This document shows positions 52,105 to 61,157 of a DNA stretch of 64,000 bases, in pieces. Origin of the DNA: Hathewaya limosa (GTDB taxonomy: Bacteria; Bacillota; Clostridia; Clostridiales; Clostridiaceae); the NCBI RefSeq assembly GCF_030815255.1, contig NZ_JAUSWN010000012.1, positions 43,878 to 107,877 of the forward strand. The letters run 5' to 3'. Position numbers and translations under genes: made by a program. The notes below the pieces were generated by a model, which was given only the letters and a program-made list of their open reading frames with translations, did not search any database and was not told the origin of the DNA. The first letter of the stretch is position 1. Each line of letters starts with the position of its first letter.

Positions 52105-53237
52105 GTGGTTCTTATAATGAGCATTCTAAATTTTCACCATCAGCGGCTCATAGAATTTTAGCTTGCACACCTTCAATGCTTTTAGAGCAGCAGTTTCCAA
52201 ATGAGACAAGCACCTATGCAGAAGAAGGAACTGCGGCACATGATCTCGCTGAACATAAATTAAAGAAAGCTTTAAAAATGAGGTCAAGAAAACCCGTTAG
52301 CAAGTATGATTCAGATGAAATGGATGAGTATACAGATATTTATGTAGAGTACAGCTTAGGAATTATAGAAAAGGCTAGGGAAAATTGCAAAGACCTTCAG
52401 ATTTTAATTGAGCAAAAGTTAGATTTTAGTGACTATGTTGAAGGTGGCTTTGGAACTGGAGATCTTGTGATAGTTGGAACAGGTACACTTCAGGTTATAG
52501 ATTTTAAATATGGCAGAGGGGTTATAGTATCTGCAGAAAAAAATCCACAGATGATGCTTTATGCATTAGGTGCTTTATCTTTATTTGATATGCTTTATGA
52601 CATAGAAAAAGTTACTATGACTATAGTTCAGCCAAGAGTAGATAACTTTTCTACCTATGAAATAACTGTAGATGAACTTCTTAAATGGGCAGAAGAAGAA
52701 CTAAAACCAAAAGCAGAATTAGCATTAAAAGGAGAAGGAGAATTTTGTGCTGGAGAACATTGTAGGTTTTGCAGAGCTAAAAATCAGTGTAGAGCTAGAG
52801 CAGTTAAAAATTTAGAACTTTTGAAATATGAATTTTCTGACCCAGCATTACTTTCAGATGATGAAATATCTGAAATTATGGGAGTTGCAGAAGAACTTTC
52901 TAAGTGGGCAAGTGATATTTATACCTATGCTACAGCACTTGCTATTAATGAAGGCAAAAATTGGAATGGATTTAAACTTGTAGAAGGAAGGACTAGAAGA
53001 AAATATACGGATGAAGAAGCTGTAGCTCAAGCTGCAAAGGGTGCTGGATATAGTGATATTTATAAGAAGAACTTAATTTCCATAACTGAGATGGAAAAGT
53101 TAATGGGAAAGAAAAAGTTTAAGGATATATTAGGCTCTTTTGTAGAAAAACCAAAAGGTAAATTAACATTAGTTTTAGATACAGATAAAAGAAATGCAGT
53201 AGATGTAGTAGCTGGAGAGTTTCAAGTTGAAGAATAA
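52101..53237 (+). CDS. DUF2800 protein: Cas4/AddB-like PD-(D/E)XK nuclease
   Basis: A 378-residue protein of the phage DUF2800 family. The nuclease core is visible as GTGDLVIVG (Asp), TLQVIDFKYGRG (Asp-x-Lys) and NPQMMLYALGAL (Gln-x3-Tyr). Before it, AEEGTAAHDLAEHKL carries a conserved His. Cysteines C-x5-C-x2-C-x5-C in CAGEHCRFCRAKNQCRA form the iron-sulfur-type cluster of Cas4/AddB enzymes. It probably processes DNA ends during phage recombination or replication. ATGA overlap with the preceding gene. Confidence 0.9.
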   Translation: MSGSYNEHSKFSPSAAHRILACTPSMLLEQQFPNETSTYAEEGTAAHDLAEHKLKKALKMRSRKPVSKYDSDEMDEYTDIYVEYSLGIIEKARENCKDLQILIEQKLDFSDYVEGGFGTGDLVIVGTGTLQVIDFKYGRGVIVSAEKNPQMMLYALGALSLFDMLYDIEKVTMTIVQPRVDNFSTYEITVDELLKWAEEELKPKAELALKGEGEFCAGEHCRFCRAKNQCRARAVKNLELLKYEFSDPALLSDDEISEIMGVAEELSKWASDIYTYATALAINEGKNWNGFKLVEGRTRRKYTDEEAVAQAAKGAGYSDIYKKNLISITEMEKLMGKKKFKDILGSFVEKPKGKLTLVLDTDKRNAVDVVAGEFQVEE

Positions 53238-53284
53238 TATACAGCTTAAAATAGCTGAATTTAAAATATTAGGAGGATTTTGTT

Positions 53285-53824
53285 ATGAGTAAAAATACAA
53301 AAGTAGTAATACCAGGGAGATTAAGTTATACAAATCTATTTGAGCCAAAAAGTATTAATGGAAGTGAGCCTAAGTATAGTGTTTCTATAATTATACCTAA
53401 AGGTGATAAGAAAACTTTAACTATGATTCAAAAAGCAGTTGAAGATGCTAAAAAAGAAGGTATAGGTAAGTTTGGTGGAAAGATTCCTAAAAACTTAAAA
53501 ACTCCACTAAGAGATGGGGATATTGACAGACCCGATGATCCAGCATATGAAAATAGCTATTTTATAAATACAAATTCAAAAGATGCACCTCAGATTGTAG
53601 ATAAAAGAATACAGCCAATTCTTGATAGAAGTGAAGTTTATAGTGGCTGCTATGGAAAGGTAAGTGTTAACTTTTATGCATTTAATGTAAATGGAAATCG
53701 TGGAATTGCAGCAGGTCTTGGTAATGTTCAAAAGCTTCGAGATGGGGAATCTTTAGGTGGTCATAGTAGAGCTGAGGATGACTTTGAAATTGAAGAAGAC
53801 GATGATGATGACTTTATGTCATAA
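53285..53824 (+). CDS. DUF2815 protein: T7 gp2.5-like single-stranded DNA-binding protein
   Basis: A 179-residue protein of the DUF2815 family, related to the OB-fold SSB of T7 (gp2.5). Seen features are the N-terminal strand RLSYTNLFEPKSING, the central YSVSIIIPKGD and the acidic tail ending EIEEDDDDDFMS. That tail resembles SSB tails that recruit polymerase. TTAGGAGG precedes the ATG. It sits between the nuclease and the polymerase it would serve. Confidence 0.88.
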   Translation: MSKNTKVVIPGRLSYTNLFEPKSINGSEPKYSVSIIIPKGDKKTLTMIQKAVEDAKKEGIGKFGGKIPKNLKTPLRDGDIDRPDDPAYENSYFINTNSKDAPQIVDKRIQPILDRSEVYSGCYGKVSVNFYAFNVNGNRGIAAGLGNVQKLRDGESLGGHSRAEDDFEIEEDDDDDFMS

Positions 53825-53893
53825 AAATAAAATAACTTTTATGCAGGTAGAGCCTTATTGGCTCTTTGCCTTGCATAAGGAGGTAGTGAAGAA

Positions 53894-55849
53894 TTGAAGA
53901 TATTATCTATAGATATAGAAACTTTTTCTGATGTTGATATTGGTAAATGTGGTGTATATCGTTATGCTGATAGTTCAAATTTTGATATTTTGTTATTTGG
54001 ATACAGTATAGATGGTGGACCAGTAGAAGTAATAGATATGGCTAGTGGAGAAAAACTACCACAGTTTATTATAGATGCAATAATTGATGATAATGTTATA
54101 AAAACAGCTTTTAATGCTCAGTTTGAAAGGGTTTGTTTAATGAGATATCTTTCAAGATTATTAAATAAAAGTATATACCTTCATTCATCTTCATGGAGTT
54201 GTACAGAAGTACAAGCTTCAATGCTAGGATTACCACTTAGTTTAGCAGGAGTAGGCAAAGTGTTAAAACTTGATGAGCAGAAAATGGATGAAGGTAAAGC
54301 ATTAATTAGATATTTTTGTACACCTTGTAGAGCTACTGCAGCTAATGGAGGAAGAACAAGGAATATGCCAAAGGATGCCCCAGAAAAATGGGAGTTATTT
54401 AAAAAATATAATGTTAGGGATGTTCAAGTAGAACTTGCCATTCGTGAAAAGTTAAAGAAGTATCCTATATCAGAAAAAGAGCAAGAATTTTATGTACTAG
54501 ATCAGAAAATAAATGATCTTGGATTATTAGTAGATATGAAATTAGTAGAAGAAGCTATTTCTTGCCATAGGCAGTTTACAGTTGTAGCTACAGAAAAAGC
54601 ATATGAATTAACAGGACTTGAAAATCCCAATTCTGTAGCACAGCTGAAAGGTTGGCTAAAAGAGCGAGGAGTTGAAGTCCAGAGCCTTTCAAAGAAAGCT
54701 GTAATGGATTTAGTAGAAGAAACAGAAGGAGAAGTTGCTGAAGCTTTAAAGTTAAGACTTTTAATGGCTAAAACTAGTGTTAAAAAATATGAAGCTATAG
54801 AAAGAGTAGTTTGCTGTGATGTCAGGGTTCATGGATTATTTCAGTTTTATGGTGCAAATAGAACTGACAGGTGGAGTGGTCGTTTAGTTCAGTTCCAAAA
54901 CCTACCCCAAAACCATCTTAAGGATTTAACTCTTGCAAGAGATTTAATAAAAGAAGGCAGATTTGAGGATGTAGAACTTCTATTTGGAAATACACCTAGT
55001 GTTTTATCTGAACTTATAAGAACTAATTTTATTCCTAAAGAGGGACATCGTTTTATAGTAGCTGATTTTTCAGCAATAGAGGCAAGAGTAATCTCATGGC
55101 TTGCTGGTGAGAAGTGGAGACTTGATGTCTTTGCATCCCATGGAAAGATATATGAAGCTGCGGCATCTATGATGTTTCATGTACCTATTGAAAGCATTAC
55201 TAAAGGAAGTCCACTAAGGCAGAAAGGGAAGATTTCAGAATTGGCTTGTGGATATGGCGGCGGTGTTGGTGCTTTAAAATCTATGGGAGCTTTAGAGATG
55301 GGAGTTGAGGAAGCTGAACTTCAAGGGCTTATTGATAATTGGAGAACTGCAAATCCTCATATTGTGAAGTTTTGGTGGGATGTTGATAAGGTAGCTATTA
55401 AAGCAGTAAAGGAAAGAGGACAAACATCTACCCATGGGATTATTTTTACTTATAAAAGTGGAATGCTATTTGTTACTTTGCCATCTGGAAGAAACCTCGT
55501 TTATGTAAAACCAAGGATTGGATTAAATAAATTTGGTAGAGAAGGACTTACTTATGAAGGCATTGGAGCAACAAAAAAGTGGGAGAGGATAGAAACTTAT
55601 GGACCTAAAATTGTAGAAAATATTGTGCAAGCAACTTCAAGAGATTTATTAGCAGAAGCCATGCTTAGATTAGATAAAGCAGGGTATAAAATAGTGGCCC
55701 ACGTACATGATGAAGCCATATGTGAAGTACCTATAGGAGAAGGTTCTGTAGAAGAAATGTGTGCAATTATGGCAGAATCACCTAAATGGGTAAAGGGATT
55801 ACCCTTAAAAGCAGATGGCTATGAATGCAATTTTTATATGAAAGATTAA
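53894..55849 (+). CDS. Phage family A DNA polymerase
   Basis: A 651-residue DNA polymerase I-type enzyme. The N-terminal 3'-5' exonuclease has the catalytic pair in LSIDIETFSD (residues 4-13). The polymerase motifs are TDRWSGRLVQFQNLPQ, motif A VADFSAIEARVISWLAGE near residue 390, and motif C HVHDEAICEVP near residue 602. No 5'-3' exonuclease domain is present, which is usual for phage polymerases. TTG start at 53894, after AAGGAGGTAG. It replicates the element's DNA together with the SSB-like and VapE proteins. Confidence 0.95.
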   Translation: MKILSIDIETFSDVDIGKCGVYRYADSSNFDILLFGYSIDGGPVEVIDMASGEKLPQFIIDAIIDDNVIKTAFNAQFERVCLMRYLSRLLNKSIYLHSSSWSCTEVQASMLGLPLSLAGVGKVLKLDEQKMDEGKALIRYFCTPCRATAANGGRTRNMPKDAPEKWELFKKYNVRDVQVELAIREKLKKYPISEKEQEFYVLDQKINDLGLLVDMKLVEEAISCHRQFTVVATEKAYELTGLENPNSVAQLKGWLKERGVEVQSLSKKAVMDLVEETEGEVAEALKLRLLMAKTSVKKYEAIERVVCCDVRVHGLFQFYGANRTDRWSGRLVQFQNLPQNHLKDLTLARDLIKEGRFEDVELLFGNTPSVLSELIRTNFIPKEGHRFIVADFSAIEARVISWLAGEKWRLDVFASHGKIYEAAASMMFHVPIESITKGSPLRQKGKISELACGYGGGVGALKSMGALEMGVEEAELQGLIDNWRTANPHIVKFWWDVDKVAIKAVKERGQTSTHGIIFTYKSGMLFVTLPSGRNLVYVKPRIGLNKFGREGLTYEGIGATKKWERIETYGPKIVENIVQATSRDLLAEAMLRLDKAGYKIVAHVHDEAICEVPIGEGSVEEMCAIMAESPKWVKGLPLKADGYECNFYMKD

Positions 55850-55917
55850 GTATGTACTTAAAGAAAGTAAAGTACATCATAGAGAAAATATAGGAAGAAA
55901 GAGGAGGTAACGGTACC

Positions 55918-58217
55918 ATGAATTTTGTTATTTCAACTGGCAATAGCCGTAAAGATAAATTATGGAAAAAACAATCAGTAACTTGGGAGGAGTTTACACA
56001 AAAACTTTTTCATACAACTGTTACAAGCGAAACCCAAGCAGAGTATAGAAAAATGAAAAAATTTCAGCAGGATAATGTAAAAGATGTAGGTAGTTTTGTA
56101 GCAGGAGAACTTAAAGATGGTAGACGTAAGAAGGAAAATGTTTTATCACGTTCCATGTTAACTTTAGATATGGATTATGCAGATGATGCAGAAGTAATAA
56201 CTTCAGATATTGAAATGCTATATGATTATGCTTGTTGCATTTATTCTACTCATAAGCATACCAAAGATAACCCAAGACTTAGAATTATTATTCCTTTATC
56301 AAAAACTGTAAATGCAGATGAGTATCAAGCTATATCACGAATGATAGCAAAGGAAATAGGTATTGGATTATTTGATGATACCACTTATGAGCCAAATAGG
56401 TTGATATTCTTTCTTTATATAAAGATTGGAAGGATACATCTTCATGGCCTGTATCTTCAAGGCAAACAGCTATTATTCAAAAGACTATGAAAAAGCAGGA
56501 AGATCCTTTAAAGAAACAAGGTATGGTAGGAGCATTTTGCAGAAGTTATACAATTATAGAAGCTATAGAAACTTTTTTATCAGATATTTATGCGCCTAGT
56601 ATTATTACAGATAGGTATGATTATATTCCTGCTGATTCTGCAGCTAGGGTTATTATTTATGATAATAAATATGCATATTCACATCATGCTACAGATCCAG
56701 CATGCAACAAACTTTTAAATGCATTTGACCTTGTAAGAACTCATAGCTATGGAGATATGGATGAAGATGCAGATGCAGATGAAAAGAAACAGTTACCATC
56801 CTATAAAGCAATGATGGAATTTTGCAGAGAAGATGAAAAGGTAAAAAGGCAGCTTTCAAAAGAACGTGAAGAAGAGGCTTTGGAAGAATTTAAAAATGAT
56901 AATGAGTGGGAGCTTAATTTAGAACTTAATAAAAATGGGACAGTTAAAGATACTCTTAGTAATATAACAGAAATATTTCGTCATGATAGTATGTTTAAGT
57001 CTATTGCATACAATGAGTTATCTCATACCATAGATGTCAATGGAGAACTTCCATGGAAACAAGTAAAAAAGGGATGGAATGATTCAGACTTTTCTTATGC
57101 CAAAGTGTATTTAGATAAAAAGTATGGTATTTGGTCTCCTGGAAAGTTTAAAGATGCACTACTTGCAGGAGCATCAGAAAGAGCATTTCATCCAATTAAG
57201 AATTATTTTAATTCACTACCTAATTGGGATGAAAAGGAAAGAGTAGATACACTTCTTATTGATTATTTTGATGCTGAAGATAACCCTTATACAAAAGAGG
57301 TAATGAGAAAAACTTTAGTTGCAGCAGTAGCTAGAATATATGAACCCGGTACAAAATTTGATTATGTCTTAATTTTAAATGGAGATCAAGGTAGTGGAAA
57401 ATCTACGTTCTTTTCTAAGCTTGCAGGAAAATGGTTTTCTGACAGTTTAACTATATCAGATATGAGAGATAAAGCTGCCGCAGAAAAGCTTCAAGGATAC
57501 TGGATTTTAGAACTTGGAGAGTTTGCGGGGCTTAGAAAAATGGATGTTGAAACAGTTAAATCCTTTATAACTAGAACAGATGATAAGTTTAGACAAAGCT
57601 ATGGAGTAATTGTTGAAAACCACCCTAGACAGTGTATTATAGTTGGAACTACTAATGCAGAAAAAGGATTTTTAAGAGATGTTACAGGCAACAGAAGATT
57701 TTGGCCCGTTCAAGTTAAATTAGGAAAAAAGAGTGTTTGGGATGAACTTACACAAAATGAAGTCGATCAAATTTGGGCAGAGGCAATTGTGAAGTATAAA
57801 GCAGGAGAAGAACTAACCTTAAAAGGAGAATCAGCAGTAATGGCTTATCAGCATCAGCAAGAGGCTATGGAAGAAGATGATCGTGAAGGTCTTGTTAGAG
57901 ATTATTTAAATACACTTTTACCTCATAATTGGGATGAGATGGACTTATTTCAAAGACGTAATTTTTTAGTCGGTGACAGCGAATTTGGCACTGAAACTTT
58001 AGTAGGTAACGTAAAAAGAATGAGAGTATGCATTCAAGAGATCTGGTGTGAATGTTTTGGTAAAAAGAAAGAAGATATAAAAAGAAGTGATTCTTTTGAA
58101 ATACAAGGTATTTTAGTAAAAATAGGAGGATGGAAGCGTTACAGGGGTAATAAATTTGGTAAAATGAGAATTCCTATTTATGGTCCACAGTTAACATATA
58201 TAAAAGATGAAAACTAA
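55918..58217 (+). pseudogene. VapE-family primase/helicase, broken by an internal deletion
   Basis: A phage VapE (virulence-associated E) gene split into two frames. The first part (55918-56490) reads normally to TTYEPNRL and then runs out of frame. The second frame resumes as ILSLYKDWKDTSSWP and continues as QTAIIQKTMKKQEDPLKKQG. Typical relatives have about 25-30 residues between these points, so a short deletion that is not a multiple of three lies near 56400. The helicase part keeps Walker A NGDQGSGKST (near 57381) and Walker B WILELGEFAG. An internal ATG at 56487 could still give the helicase domain alone. Confidence 0.85.
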
Positions 58218-58330
58218 AGCAAGTTTACAAGAACTAAATAATTGTTTCTAAGATACTTAAGATTAAAACAGGTACATTTTAAAAACTTGTACCAAAAGTA
58301 GATAAAACAAAGGTTGGTATTAGTATAAAG

Positions 58331-58952
58331 TAGTGGACACATTAAGTCAAACTAAGTAAAATAATATTTAGTTAAGAAGGGATGTGTCCACAATGGGAAA
58401 GGGCAAAAGATACGATCAAGAATATAAAGATATGATAGTAGACTTATATAAAACAGGGATGAGCTTAACAGAGCTAAATAGCGAATATGGCATTGCAAAA
58501 TCAACAATTAACGGCTAGATAAAAGATGTTAAAGAAGTAAAAATAGATCATAATGAAGTCATGACCTTAAAAGAAGTTAAAACTCTAAAAAAAGAAATGG
58601 CAAAAATTAAAGAGGAAAATGAAATATTAAAAAAAGCTATGGCCATATTTGCAACAAGAAATTAAATCAAGTAATAGAATTTATAGACATTAATAAAAAC
58701 AACCATAATATTAAGACTATGTGTACTGTTCTAGGCGTAGCCAGAAGCACATATTATAAATCTTTTGATAAAACTAACTCTGCAAGAGAAGTAGAAAATA
58801 AGGAACTAAAATCAGCTATTAAAAGGATATACAAAGAGAATAAAGGCATATACGGTGCTCCTAGGATTCATCATATACTTAGTACACAAGGGTTTAATGT
58901 ATCATTAAAGAGAGTTCAAAGAAAAATGACTGAACTTGACCTTTCGTGTCCA
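58331..58952 (+). mobile_element. IS3-family (IS150-like) insertion sequence remnant
   Basis: The left end TAGTGGACAC (58331) and the right end GTGTCCATGA give short inverted repeats. OrfA runs 58393-58665 with the HTH start MGKGKRYDQEYKDMIV and leucine-zipper end but has an amber codon at 58516 where Trp is expected (TING*IKDV). OrfB survives only from ARSTYYKSF to KRVQRKMTELDLS and lacks the DDE catalytic core, so the element cannot transpose. It separates the VapE gene from a recombinase fragment. The 110 bases before it (58218-58330) show no gene. Confidence 0.85.
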
Positions 58953-59520
58953 TGATATTGACATAAGACCAGTTTGGCTTTGTGCAAATCATATAGACAA
59001 CGGGGTTAAGGCTTGCGATATGAAAGCAGTAGATGAAGAAAAGTTAAAAGCTGCTTTTGTAAAATCAATAAATAAGATTATTGAGAACAAAGAGGAGTTT
59101 ATTAAAAAACTAATGAAAAATATAAACAAAGTTTTTGAAAGTAAAGAAGATGAGGAAGAGGTAAAGGGCATAAATGAAAGGCTACAAGAGCTGAAAGAAC
59201 AAATGATGAATTTGGTAAGGTTGAATGTAAGAAGTGGCTTAGACAATCAGATTTATGATGAAGAATACCAAAGACTTGAAGAAGAAATACAGAAGTTAAA
59301 AGAAAAGAAAGCTAAGTTTGATAATACGGATTTAATAAGGGAGAAGGGATTTCAGAAAGTAAAAGAAATTAAGAAATTGCTTAAAAATAAGGAAGATATT
59401 CTTAAAGAGTTTGATGAGGAGCTTTTTATGCAGGTGGTGGAGCAGGTAAAGGTGATAAGTTTGGTGGAAGTGGAGTTTGTGTTTAAGAGTGGTATTATAG
59501 GAAAAGAAATATTATTTTAG
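58953..59520 (+). pseudogene. C-terminal fragment of a large serine recombinase
   Basis: About 185 residues of the C-terminal end of a serine integrase: the second half of the zinc ribbon (RPVWLCANHIDNGVKAC), AVDEEKLKAAFVKSINKI and a long coiled coil (KGINERLQELKEQMMNLV; EYQRLEEEIQKLKEKKAKF). A final beta strand (VEFVFKSGIIGKEI) ends it. The catalytic serine domain and recombinase domain are gone, replaced by the IS3 remnant. Unlike recombinases 1 and 2 at 32168-34733, it has the full coiled coil, so it comes from a third recombinase. Confidence 0.85.
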
Positions 59521-59671
59521 GAAAAATAATGGAATAATAGGAAAAATTGAAGTATAATTATAGTAGATAAGTTTAAAATGGGATAGTTTCATTAAGAAAT
59601 AGATTATAAATAATATAAAAATGTTTATATAGAATAAAAATTTTTAATTTAAATTGAGGAGGGTATTAAAA

Positions 59672-60142
59672 ATGGGAAGAAAAGATTACTATCATGATAA
59701 AAATTCACCTATGGCAAACTCAATTGTTGCAGCAGCATCTGCTGTTATAATAGATCAATCTGGTAGAATATTACTACATAAAAGGAAAGACAATAATATG
59801 TGGTCATTATTAGGTGGAGCAATGGAAACTGGTGAATCAATTTCACAAACGATTATAAGAGAAGTTAAGGAAGAGTCAGGGTATGATGTAAAGATTAATA
59901 AGTTAATAGGAATATATACAGATCCACAGCATGTTATTGAATATTCAGATGGTGAAATAAGACAACAATTTTCTATATGCTTTAATTGTGAGGTTGTGGC
60001 AGGTAATCTTACTATTAGTGATGAATCAAAAGATGTACAATTCTTTAATATAGATGAACTAAATAAATTAAATATTCATGAGGCACAATGGGTAAGGATT
60101 AAAGATTATCTTGATAATAAAGAATATCCATTTATTAAGTAG
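59672..60142 (+). CDS. NUDIX hydrolase
   Basis: A 156-residue enzyme cleaving nucleoside diphosphates linked to another group. The Nudix box is GAMETGESISQTIIREVKEE (residues about 48-67) followed by SGY, with all catalytic residues. The preceding strand is GRILLHKRKDNNMWSLLGG. ATG 59672 follows GAGGAGGG by 9 nt. It overlaps no gene but is followed after 19 bp by a two-helix membrane protein, suggesting the two work together. The substrate may be a signalling or damaged nucleotide; not predictable. Confidence 0.93.
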   Translation: MGRKDYYHDKNSPMANSIVAAASAVIIDQSGRILLHKRKDNNMWSLLGGAMETGESISQTIIREVKEESGYDVKINKLIGIYTDPQHVIEYSDGEIRQQFSICFNCEVVAGNLTISDESKDVQFFNIDELNKLNIHEAQWVRIKDYLDNKEYPFIK

Positions 60143-60161
60143 GAAAGGCAGTATTATTATA

Positions 60162-61025
60162 ATGAATGAGAATTTTAAAAGTAAGGAATCTATAGTTTAT
60201 ATAATTATTTTTTTAATAGGAATTATAACTATAATAGTATCATTTTTTATAAATCAAAATGTTGGAAGTATTTTTGTTAGCATAGGTACATCAATAATTG
60301 CAGCATGCGTAATCTATTTTTTACTTAATTCTTTTGTTGGCGATCCTTTAAAACCAGTAGTAAATAAACTTCAAAAAGTAGATATAAGTTTAAGAGAATC
60401 AGTAAATCTATTAGAACAAGCTTCAAAAACAGGAGTTGTAGGTGTGTGGTCCAAAAGAGGATTACTAGATAATAATATTTGGATAAAGAAAATTGCAGAT
60501 GCTAAAGAAAATATAGATATTTTAGGTTATGCTGTAGCATTTTTACCAGACCATCCTGATTTTAAAAAAATAATACAAGATAAGTATAAACAAAATTGTA
60601 GGATTAGGATATTATTAGGAAAACCAAATTGTGCTTCTGTTAGTCAAAGAAATATTGAGGAAAAAGAAGAAGGATCTATCACTTCTAGAATCGAGACAAG
60701 CTTAATCAGATTAAATGAACTAATTAAATTAGGATGTATAGAGATAAGGCTCCATGATACTCCATTGTATTGCTCAATATATAGATTTGATTCAGAAATG
60801 CTAGTAACTCCACATTTATATGGGGTAAAAGGTTCAGCTGCACCATTATTTTCATACAAAAATGTTAAGGATGGAATTTTTCAATCATATTTAAAACATT
60901 TTGATGATATTTGGAATTTAGCTGATGAATATAAAGGTAATCTAGATAATATTCAAAGTTCATTGCACTATAATGCTTATACATTTTCAGAAGTTGCAGT
61001 AACTAAAAAAGATAAAGATATTTAG
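60162..61025 (+). CDS. Two-helix membrane protein with a DUF5919/PLD-like cytosolic domain
   Basis: About 287 residues. Two adjacent transmembrane helices (VYIIIFLIGIITIIVSFFI and VGSIFVSIGTSIIAACVIYF, residues 11-55) anchor a cytosolic domain. That domain has KKIADAKENIDILGYAVAFL, CRIRILLGKPN and IEIRLHDTPLYCSIYRFD, which resemble DUF5919-type domains related to phospholipase D folds. The HKD catalytic motif is not visible, so a sensor role is more likely. It follows the NUDIX gene by 19 bp. A 2-TM effector coupled to nucleotide chemistry is suggested by analogy with other conflict systems; inferred. Confidence 0.75.
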   Translation: MNENFKSKESIVYIIIFLIGIITIIVSFFINQNVGSIFVSIGTSIIAACVIYFLLNSFVGDPLKPVVNKLQKVDISLRESVNLLEQASKTGVVGVWSKRGLLDNNIWIKKIADAKENIDILGYAVAFLPDHPDFKKIIQDKYKQNCRIRILLGKPNCASVSQRNIEEKEEGSITSRIETSLIRLNELIKLGCIEIRLHDTPLYCSIYRFDSEMLVTPHLYGVKGSAAPLFSYKNVKDGIFQSYLKHFDDIWNLADEYKGNLDNIQSSLHYNAYTFSEVAVTKKDKDI

Positions 61026-61157
61026 TTAGATAATATATAAAATTATATAGATTGTTATGAAGAAACAATTAAGGCTTTTAAATTGGTAAATGAATTAGAT
61101 TAGAGTGTACTAGAATAGTTAACTAAAATAATATAAGTGTTATTTGGGGTGAAAGGT

